Part shown: one piece after another, positions 8,092-14,672 of the stretch | Layout of the letters: each line of letters opens with the position of its first letter | Numbering within the stretch: the stretch's first letter is position 1 | Origin: UMGS172 sp964424555 | GTDB lineage: Bacteria > Bacillota > Clostridia > Oscillospirales > Acutalibacteraceae | Length of the DNA stretch: 34,038 bases | Reading direction: 5' to 3' | Assembly (NCBI GenBank): GCA_964424555.1 | Contig: CAYRIX010000022.1 | Span: 1 to 34,038 of the forward strand | Program-made: the position numbers and the translations under genes | Notes under the pieces: generated by a model | Told to the model about the DNA's origin: nothing | What the model saw: only the letters and a program-made list of their open reading frames with translations | Database searches by the model: none

Positions 8092-9057
8092 TCAGCCTTT
8101 TATTGTTAACTCAATGTCTCCCGTGTCGGTGGTTATCTCACATCTGCCGCCTGTCGTGGTTTTAGGTACATTGATATCACCTGTATCCGTTTGTACGATA
8201 AATACCTTGTCCGAAAGCAGTGTGCCTTCAACGTCACCGGTATCGGTCTTGACAAACAGCTCGGCGGCATCGCAACCGTCAAACTTCACGTCGCCCGTGC
8301 TTCTTTGAACAGTAAACTTTTCTACAGCAATCACACTCTTCAAAGAAATATCGCCCGTACTTCCGCTTGAAACAAGGGTTTTACAGGTCACATCGGTCAA
8401 TTTGGCGTCACCCGTGCTGACCTTAACCTTAACATCACCCTCGCAGGTTATGGCATTGGCGGTCACACTGCCCGTCGATACCGAGAGGTCAAGCGCATCT
8501 GCGCTTACATCTTCAACACGAATATGACCTGTGTTCGTCTTTATTTTGGTTTGCCCCGCCGTTGAGGCCAAGCACTTTACATCACCCGTACTGACCGAAA
8601 TGTCAATGCCGTCAAATGTGAAGTTTTGGGGTATTTCCACATCGCCCGTGTCGGACTTCACCGAAAGCGAACCATACTCACTCCGGGGCAGGTACACCAT
8701 TATTTTTGGCGTGCCGAAATTTATGCCTATATGGTTGTACCACTTTCTCGTGTCGACGACCTCGACCGAAAGAGTGCCGTCCTTTAACATGACGGAATGC
8801 TTCATATTTTTATCTTCATAGCAACCAACCCTGCAAACGCCGTCATCGGACGGCAAAAGCAACACGTCGGCCGTTTTCGTTTTTATTGATATATTACTGA
8901 AATCCTCGTTTATATCATGGAGGTTGGTCACGTATTTATTTGTTGAGAGCTCTGTGAAATCCCAACCGAACACCGTCATCACTCCTGCAAAAATTATTAC
9001 GCCAACAATTATAAGTGAGGCCGCCGCAATAAGCCATATTTTAAGTTTTCTACTCAT
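8092..9057 (-). CDS. Membrane-anchored DUF4097 beta-solenoid protein
   Basis: The N-terminal ~30 residues are one hydrophobic anchor (KIWLIAAASLIIVGVIIFAG) after a short basic start, so the bulk should lie outside the cell. The rest is a DUF4097 (putative adhesin) domain: ten copies of a short motif such as SDTGDVEIP, VSTGDVKCL, RSTGDVKFD, TDTGDINVP, about 20 residues apart, each expected to form a strand and turn of a right-handed beta-solenoid. Length 321 aa. It starts 6 nt after the XRE gene stop, so the two form one transcript. In Firmicutes such proteins often sit beside small regulators or HAAS-type membrane proteins. The physiological role is unknown; adhesin is only a family name. Confidence 0.85.
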   Translation of the reverse strand: MSRKLKIWLIAAASLIIVGVIIFAGVMTVFGWDFTELSTNKYVTNLHDINEDFSNISIKTKTADVLLLPSDDGVCRVGCYEDKNMKHSVMLKDGTLSVEVVDTRKWYNHIGINFGTPKIMVYLPRSEYGSLSVKSDTGDVEIPQNFTFDGIDISVSTGDVKCLASTAGQTKIKTNTGHIRVEDVSADALDLSVSTGSVTANAITCEGDVKVKVSTGDAKLTDVTCKTLVSSGSTGDISLKSVIAVEKFTVQRSTGDVKFDGCDAAELFVKTDTGDVEGTLLSDKVFIVQTDTGDINVPKTTTGGRCEITTDTGDIELTIKG

Positions 9058-9063
9058 GATGCT

Positions 9064-9681
9064 TCATCCTTTTTCGCAAAGCGTTTTTATGCTTAAGGCA
9101 ATTTTCTTGGTGAGCCACAAAACACCTTTTGTTGTGGCTTTGCATCCACAGAACATAAAAATCGTCAAGCCTGCGCAAGCCAAACTTGCACCGATCACGG
9201 CGATACCCTTAAGGCCTTGGCCGGTAACAACTAAAACAATACCCGATACTATACCTCCGACGGCACAAGCGGCACCCGATCCGAAGACCGCCCATAAGGA
9301 AATCACGACAGCCCATATTACAATATAGACTGCAAGTATCACGATCAGTGCGGCGGCCAGCAAAGGCACCCACAAGGGCGACCCGAGGATGAGTAAAACG
9401 ATGCTCAATGCACTAAATTTGTGCTTAGGCCGCTCGTTGCCGATGGGCTCTGAAGCCACGTGTTCTTCTTCGGTGGGCGCTTGCTCTTCATCCAATAATG
9501 CCCCGACCGAGGTCTCAAACACAGCGGCGATATGCACCAGCATTTCGGCATTGGGCGTTGATAATCCCTTTTCCCACTTTGAAACGGTCTGCCTGACCAC
9601 ATTGAGCTTTATGGCAAGCTCCTCTTGGGAAAGTCCTTTTTCTTCTCTTAAATATTTCAGCTTTTCACTCAATAACAGCAA
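9064..9681 (-). CDS. XRE-family regulator with C-terminal membrane segments
   Basis: Residues ~5-60 are a helix-turn-helix of the XRE/Cro type (LKYLREEKGLSQEELAIKLNVVRQTVSKWEKG). A polar linker (~70-90) follows, then ~100 residues that form three to four hydrophobic segments (VLLILGSPLWVPLLAAALIV and GIVSGIVLVVTGQG). It is therefore probably a membrane-tethered transcription factor. Length 205 aa. No ATG is available: the likely start is TTG at 9681, ~10 nt after AAGGTAGG; TTG at 9672 is an alternative. It is followed directly by the DUF4097 gene, so it may sense an envelope state and control its own operon. That role is inference. Confidence 0.85.
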   Translation of the reverse strand: MLLLSEKLKYLREEKGLSQEELAIKLNVVRQTVSKWEKGLSTPNAEMLVHIAAVFETSVGALLDEEQAPTEEEHVASEPIGNERPKHKFSALSIVLLILGSPLWVPLLAAALIVILAVYIVIWAVVISLWAVFGSGAACAVGGIVSGIVLVVTGQGLKGIAVIGASLACAGLTIFMFCGCKATTKGVLWLTKKIALSIKTLCEKG

Positions 9682-9708
9682 GTCTGACCAACCTACCTTT
9701 CAAGCAAA

Positions 9709-9737
9709 ATTATACCCCAAGCCGTCACACAATGCAA
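9709..9737 (-). promoter_or_regulatory. Sigma-A promoter of the XRE-DUF4097 pair
   Basis: On the minus strand, TTGCAT (9732-9737), 17-nt spacer, TATAAT (9709-9714). The predicted transcript starts about 9702, giving a very short leader with the ribosome site. Confidence 0.7.
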
Positions 9738-9784
9738 GCAACGGAAATTAACATCCGCCCGAAGTGCCGTTTGCAACATAAAAT

Positions 9785-9820
9785 CACAAAGGACCTGAAG
9801 ATATAACTTCAAGCCCTTTG
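9785..9820 (-). terminator. Probable weak terminator after guaA
   Basis: AAAGGACCTGAAG (9788-9800) pairs with CTTCAAGCCCTTT (9807-9819) with two mismatches. On the minus strand GTGATTTTATG follows. The position right after the guaA stop supports the call, but the T tract is short. Confidence 0.5.
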
Positions 9821-9831
9821 AATATATCATA

Positions 9832-10833
9832 TTATTCCCACTCTATGGTACCTATCGGCTTGGGAGTGAGGTCATAAAGCACACGGTTGATACCGTTGAC
9901 CTCTTTAGTAATGCGGTCGGTTATCTTATGAAGCACTGCATAAGGAATTTCCTCAATGGTTGCGCTCATTGCGTCCTTGGTGTTGACGGCACGGATGATA
10001 GCGGGCCAGCCCTCATAACGACTCTCGTCCTTAACGCCGACACTCTTAATATCTGGGATAACGACGAAATACTGCCAGACCTTTTCGGCAAGGCCGTTTT
10101 TATCAAACTCGTCACGCAAAATAGCGTCGGCCTCTCTGAGTGCTGCCAAGCGGTCACGGGTAATTGCGCCAAGGCATCTTACACCAAGACCGGGGCCGGG
10201 GAACGGCTGACGGTATACCATTGCGTGGGGTAACCCTAATGCCTCACCCACAACACGAACCTCATCCTTAAAGAGCAGTTTTATGGGCTCGACAAGCTCG
10301 AACTTAAGGTCCTCGGGTAGACCGCCGACGTTGTGGTGGCTCTTTACGGCCTTTTTGCCCTCGGCCTGCTTGATGCTCTCCAAAATATCGGGGTAGATTG
10401 TACCCTGTGCCAAGAACTCAACACCCTCTAATTTTCTTGCCTCGTCGGCAAAGACCTCGATAAACTCCTTACCGATGATCTTTCTCTTGGATTCGGGGTC
10501 GGCTACGCCTTCGAGCAGACCGAGGAAACGGTCGGTTGCATCGACATATATGAGGTTGGCGTCAAGCTCCTGACCGAATATCTTTACAACATTTTCGGAC
10601 TCGTCCTTACGCATAAGGCCGTGGTTGACGTGAACGCAAACAAGCTGTTTGCCGATAGCCTTGATAAGCAGTGCGGCAACGACCGACGAGTCAACACCGC
10701 CCGACAGGGCCAACAGCACCTTTTTATCGCCGACCTGTGCGCGAACGGCCTTGATCTGGCTCTCTATAAACGCATTGGCAAGGTCGAAATTTGTAATACG
10801 AGCCATGGATTCGGGACGTACATTGTTTTCCAT
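9832..10833 (-). CDS. guaA: GMP synthase, ATP-pyrophosphatase subunit only
   Basis: This converts XMP to GMP by adenylating XMP and adding ammonia. Residues ~20-220 are the PP-loop ATP pyrophosphatase domain (LSGGVDSSVVAALL). The C-terminal part is the GMP-synthase dimerisation domain (RQPFPGPGLGVRCLG; end KPIGTIEWE). The length is 333 aa, while ordinary bacterial GuaA is ~510-525 aa because it begins with a class I glutamine amidotransferase domain. That domain is absent: the ATG at 10833 has a GGAGG site directly upstream, and the bases beyond it are a non-coding repeat. The layout resembles the split archaeal enzyme, in which a separate GuaAa supplies ammonia. No such partner is in this window. 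It may use free ammonia or a subunit encoded elsewhere. Confidence 0.92.
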   Translation of the reverse strand: MENNVRPESMARITNFDLANAFIESQIKAVRAQVGDKKVLLALSGGVDSSVVAALLIKAIGKQLVCVHVNHGLMRKDESENVVKIFGQELDANLIYVDATDRFLGLLEGVADPESKRKIIGKEFIEVFADEARKLEGVEFLAQGTIYPDILESIKQAEGKKAVKSHHNVGGLPEDLKFELVEPIKLLFKDEVRVVGEALGLPHAMVYRQPFPGPGLGVRCLGAITRDRLAALREADAILRDEFDKNGLAEKVWQYFVVIPDIKSVGVKDESRYEGWPAIIRAVNTKDAMSATIEEIPYAVLHKITDRITKEVNGINRVLYDLTPKPIGTIEWE

Positions 10834-10880
10834 ATTTATTCCTCCGTATTTAATAGATTATGTACAGCATAATTGCATGA

Positions 10881-11091
10881 GGGCTATCTCACTAAAGCAC
10901 CGCACAAAAAGGCAACGCCGTCAACACTCGGCTCCCTCTGTTGAGGGAGCTGTCGAGTGAAACGAGACTGCGGGAGAGAAGACTTGGTTACACACATTGG
11001 TGTTTATCTCTCCCTCCGTCACGACTTCGTCGTGCCACCTCCCTCGTCAGAGGGAGGTTCTTCTTGCGCTGATCGTTTCGTGAGACAGCCC
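10881..11091. mobile_element. MITE-like palindromic element
   Basis: About 211 bp bounded by inverted ends GGGCTATCTCAC (10881-10892) and GTGAGACAGCCC (11080-11091), matching at 11 of 12 positions. Inside, two arms of ~50 nt (10931-10979 and 11008-11058) are imperfect inverted copies. Each holds a smaller hairpin: CTCCCTCTGTTGAGGGAG on the left and CTCCCTCGTCAGAGGGAG on the right. There is no open frame. Similar CTCCCTC/GAGGGAG palindromes are, as I recall, dispersed in many gut Clostridia genomes. No clear target duplication is visible. It fills the gap between the F420-ligase-like gene and guaA, so it may affect guaA transcription. Confidence 0.75.
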
Positions 11092-11099
11092 TTGAAATC

Positions 11100-12302
11100 T
11101 TAATTAGTATAGTTGTCGAAGTAGCCCTGAACGAGAACGACGGGGGTTCCCTTATCGCCCGAGCCCGAGGTCAGGTCGCACAGCGAACCGATAAGGTCGG
11201 TCAGCTGTCTGGGGGTAGTTCCCTGAGCGGCCATGTTGCCGACAAGGCTGCTGCCGTCCTTGGCACGGATGGAATCCGAAATAGCCTTTTTGAGTTCCTC
11301 GCCCGAAAGATCTTTGAAATCGTTATCGGCAAGGTATTTTAGCTTCAACTCGTTTGGAGTTCCGATAAGTCCGTCGGTGAATGCAGGAGAAACAACGGGG
11401 TCGGCCAATTCCCAGATCTTGCCCTGAGGATCCTTGAACGCGCCGTCGCCGTAGACCATAACTTCAACGTGCTTACCTGTTGCATCGGAAATTCTCTTCT
11501 GAATATCAAGAATAAGGTCCTTGCACTCTCTGGGGAAAAGCTTGACCTTATCCTCGGTCGATTTGTTGGAGCCTAAGAGACCGTACTTCTCGTTGCAACC
11601 GCTACCGTTAACGGATGCATTGAGTATCTCGTCAAGACCGAGAACGATCTTTGCGCCTGCCTCTTTAAGCAAACGCTTGGTGCGGACGCGTGTGTGAATA
11701 TCACAGGTCAGCACACAGTCGGTATAATCAAGAATAGCTTTTGCCTGATTTGCGAAGATGACCTCGACCTCACAGCCGCAGTCACGGATGAGATCCTGAT
11801 AGTACTGAACGTAGTCAACACCTGTAAATTCCAGCTTCTGAACACCGAACACCTCACGGTACTTTTCAAGCGACAGAACATCGGAATACGGGTTGATGCC
11901 GTTGGCATCAATAAGATCATAGGTCGCAAGTGAGTTGCCGACCTCATCGGACGGATAGCTCAGCATAAGGACGATTTTCTTACAACCCTTTGCGATACCT
12001 TTGAGACAGATAGAGAAACGGTTACGGGACAAAATCGGGAATATGACACCCACCGTCTCTCCGCCGAGTTTAGCCCGAACGTCGGCGGCAATGTCATCCA
12101 CGGTGGCATAGTTGCCCTGTGCACGTGCAACGATCGACTCGGTCAGCGAAATGACATCACGGTCACGAAGCTCAAAGCCCTCACACTCAGCGGCCTCGAG
12201 CACCGAAGTCGCAACGATAGCCGCAAGGTCGTCTCCCTCACGGATGATGGGGCAGCGGATACCGCGAGAAACGGTACCGACTCTGCGTTCTTTTTTGTCC
12301 AT
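11100..12302 (-). CDS. Coenzyme F420-0:L-glutamate ligase family protein
   Basis: The N-terminal half resembles CofE-type ligases, which add glutamate to a phospho-lactyl flavin: RDRDVISLTESIVARAQGNY (~res 50-70) matches the family's DVlvia.kivSkaEGr region, and DIHTRVRTKRLLKEAGAKIV and VMVYGDGAFKDP occur further on. It is 400 aa long, well above the ~250 aa of archaeal CofE, and the last ~130 residues do not match anything I know. The start is ATG at 12302, after AAGGAAAG; the upstream ATG at 12323 has no ribosome site. Spore-forming gut Clostridia are not known to rely on F420, and no other F420 gene is here, so the substrate may be different. Proteins of this kind are often annotated by this name without biochemical proof. 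Confidence 0.7.
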   Translation of the reverse strand: MDKKERRVGTVSRGIRCPIIREGDDLAAIVATSVLEAAECEGFELRDRDVISLTESIVARAQGNYATVDDIAADVRAKLGGETVGVIFPILSRNRFSICLKGIAKGCKKIVLMLSYPSDEVGNSLATYDLIDANGINPYSDVLSLEKYREVFGVQKLEFTGVDYVQYYQDLIRDCGCEVEVIFANQAKAILDYTDCVLTCDIHTRVRTKRLLKEAGAKIVLGLDEILNASVNGSGCNEKYGLLGSNKSTEDKVKLFPRECKDLILDIQKRISDATGKHVEVMVYGDGAFKDPQGKIWELADPVVSPAFTDGLIGTPNELKLKYLADNDFKDLSGEELKKAISDSIRAKDGSSLVGNMAAQGTTPRQLTDLIGSLCDLTSGSGDKGTPVVLVQGYFDNYTN

Positions 12303-12785
12303 TAAAAAACACTTTCCTTCCATATATAGAAAGCTTTTTACGCTTTCGGAATAGCAAATATCTATTACTGATATATTTTACCCCAATTAGGACTATATTT
12401 CAAGAAAAATTTACACCAATACAATATTTTTTCTTAAAAACAAAAACATCTTCGAAATTTTTCTCCGGTTACCTTTAAATTATACTGCTGTCACAAAAGA
12501 TTATCAAGTGTAAGGGTGTACAAAACACTATGCATCCTTACAAAAAGATATATAAAAATGAAATAAGTCAATTTGTGTCGTTCGCTTTTGTGGTAAAAGT
12601 CGCTGTTTTACATAATTTTAGCGGTTTGTTACATTGTATTCGAACGGTAAAGACGGTTAAATGGTACTGTATACTGATCTTGAAAAGCCGCCGGACAAAT
12701 TTGTTGAGATGGGTGACTTTGTGTTGACTTTTGTGGCTTGATGTGATACAGTAGAATTACAGATTATTTAAAAGGAGAGAACCAA
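12303..12785. other. 483-bp intergenic region, divergent promoters
   Basis: AT-rich spacer between two divergent genes. It holds a small hairpin GAAAGC (12329-12334) with GCTTTC (12342-12347) in the leader of the F420-ligase-like gene, and the GH16 promoter near 12724. A 65-codon frame at 12530-12727 has no ribosome site or recognisable product and is not called. Confidence 0.6.
12724..12752 (+). promoter_or_regulatory. Promoter of the GH16 lipoprotein gene
   Basis: TTGACT (12724-12729), 17-nt spacer, TACAGT (12747-12752). The start codon is 33 nt downstream, with AAAGGAGAG (12770-12778) as the ribosome site. Confidence 0.65.
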
Positions 12786-14600
12786 ATGAAACGCTTTTTG
12801 TCACTTGTGTTGGTGATTATTATGGCAATGGGATTGCTTGTTGCCTGCGGAGAAGATTCGAAAGGCGACAATGCTTCCAATAACGGTGGCGGCAATGCAC
12901 CTCAGACCGATGACTCCGTGTTTTCCACTGACGATGTGAAATACTCAGATGCAAACGGTGAGTCGGTGTATCGAGTTGTCCGTCCTCAGTCAGAGGTGGA
13001 GGAGTCTTTTAACGACAAGCAGCCCGCTACTGCTGCGGCAACATATTTATTCAAGCAGTTCAGAACTGCTATAGGCCTCAGTATACGAAATGAGACCGAT
13101 GAAAAGGACGGTACCGATACTTATGAGATACTTATCGGCGATACCAACCGTCCCGAGACGCAAGCTGCAAAGAACTATCTTTTGATAAATGAAGGCGGTT
13201 ATAAAAGTGACTATTTGATAGGAACTATCGGCAAGAAGATAGTTATTTATTCCCCGAACCCTGATAACCTAATGGCTGCGTGCGAGTATTTTATTGAAAA
13301 CTATGCAAAGCCTGAGGGAGTTGCAGGCGGAATCAAATATGTATTCAAAGCAAAGGAGTCAAGACCTGCTGTAACCATTAACGGTGTTTCGCTTGGCGGC
13401 TTCAAGGTCATACGCAAGCATTACAATGAATCCTACATTACTCAGCTTCAGATTGACGAGCTTGTCAAAATTGCCAATGAGACCTATGACTATCCGCTGG
13501 CTTATTATGAGGACGAATATGTAACTGCAGGCGATTACGAGATAATCATCGGTAACGCCAACCGTGAGGACGTGCCCCAAATAACCAACCGTGATGAATA
13601 TAAAATAACCATATCGGGCAAAAAGGTATACATTAACGGTGGCTCGGTCAATGCAACCTCCATTGCCGTGTCGGAGTTCATAAAGATGCTTAGCAAGGGC
13701 GATCTAACCGATGCTGACAGCGTAGACGGAAACTACAGCTCTACTGTAGCAGGCTATGACAAGAGCAAGTATTACACTCAGGTATGGGGCGACGATTTCG
13801 ACGGTAGCTCGGTCGATGCCACCAAATGGTATCACGTTCCCGAAAACTCATACTCCAGTCAGGGCATGTACGGCAGAACCTCCGTACGTTCGACCGATCC
13901 TAACTATGTGTATGTTTCGGATGGAAAGTTCGTCATCAATGCAGGCTATAACGACACACAGTACATTGGCGGTATGCTTATGACCGACCGTACTATGCTG
14001 TATAAATACGGTTACCTCGAAATGAGTGCCATACTGCCCGACGGCGACGGCCTCTGGACATCACTGTGGCTTGACTCACGTTGGCACGGTTATACGGGCA
14101 CAGAGAGTGCAGGTCAGTATTATGATATGGAGATAGACGTAAATGAATGCTTTGGTAATGCTACGATAGTTCAAGCCAACTGTCACAAGTGGCCAACCAC
14201 TCTTGGAGAATCACTTGAATATGAGCATACCTCATTGGATCAGGCCGAATACAGCAACGCCAAGCGTCGCACAGCCAAGGACGAGGGTAACTTTACCAAT
14301 GAGTTTCACACCTTCGGTCTTTTCTGGGACGAGGACGAAATGACCTTCACCTGTGACGGCGAGGCATACTTTACCTATAATATCAATACAACATTAGAGG
14401 ATCTCGACGGATTGCACGTTTTGAGCTACATCCGATTGAGTGCTGCTATCGGTTTTGCAAACAACCCGAGAGGTGTTGTTCTCGCCGATGACGATCCCAG
14501 GTGGTTCACCAGCAACAAATTCATCGTGGATTATGTTTATATCTATCAGCTTGATGACGGAGTTCAGCAGCTTGTAACAGGCGACGCCATATTTGGATAA
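12786..14600 (+). CDS. Secreted GH16 glycoside hydrolase lipoprotein
   Basis: A predicted surface lipoprotein that hydrolyses beta-1,3/1,4-glucans or related polysaccharides. The signal peptide ends in lipobox LVAC with Cys21. A polar Asn/Gly-rich spacer follows. Residues ~60-320 hold two related segments, marked by YEILIGDTNRPE and YEIIIGNANRED, seen in other secreted Clostridial glycosidases but of unknown function. The GH16 catalytic domain covers ~330-600: WGDDFDGSSVDATKW at its start, the catalytic motif EIDVNE at residues 449-454 (nucleophile Glu449, acid/base Glu454), and FHTFGLFWDEDEMTFTCDG near the end. Length 604 aa. It is monocistronic: its own promoter, a 483-bp upstream gap and a strong terminator. 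The precise glucan cannot be told from sequence. Confidence 0.92.
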   Translation: MKRFLSLVLVIIMAMGLLVACGEDSKGDNASNNGGGNAPQTDDSVFSTDDVKYSDANGESVYRVVRPQSEVEESFNDKQPATAAATYLFKQFRTAIGLSIRNETDEKDGTDTYEILIGDTNRPETQAAKNYLLINEGGYKSDYLIGTIGKKIVIYSPNPDNLMAACEYFIENYAKPEGVAGGIKYVFKAKESRPAVTINGVSLGGFKVIRKHYNESYITQLQIDELVKIANETYDYPLAYYEDEYVTAGDYEIIIGNANREDVPQITNRDEYKITISGKKVYINGGSVNATSIAVSEFIKMLSKGDLTDADSVDGNYSSTVAGYDKSKYYTQVWGDDFDGSSVDATKWYHVPENSYSSQGMYGRTSVRSTDPNYVYVSDGKFVINAGYNDTQYIGGMLMTDRTMLYKYGYLEMSAILPDGDGLWTSLWLDSRWHGYTGTESAGQYYDMEIDVNECFGNATIVQANCHKWPTTLGESLEYEHTSLDQAEYSNAKRRTAKDEGNFTNEFHTFGLFWDEDEMTFTCDGEAYFTYNINTTLEDLDGLHVLSYIRLSAAIGFANNPRGVVLADDDPRWFTSNKFIVDYVYIYQLDDGVQQLVTGDAIFG

Positions 14601-14613
14601 ATGATAAATAATT

Positions 14614-14656
14614 AAACCCTGGCCATAAGAGTGATCTTATGGCCAGGGTTTTTGTG
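14614..14656. terminator. Strong terminator between the GH16 gene and mutS2
   Basis: Perfect 17-bp stem AAACCCTGGCCATAAGA (14614-14630) with its complement at 14635-14651, 4-nt loop, followed by T on the plus strand. It ends the GH16 transcript and probably serves mutS2 on the other strand as well. Confidence 0.9.
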
Positions 14657-14672
14657 CAGTAAAGTAATTGTA

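Noticed and set aside
10881..11091. CRISPR array or riboswitch in the repeat region before guaA
   Set aside because: The repeats are inverted arms of one palindromic element, not direct repeats with spacers, and no riboswitch core was recognised.
12530..12727. A 65-codon plus frame in the gap before the GH16 gene
   Set aside because: No ribosome site and no recognisable product. It overlaps the GH16 promoter region.
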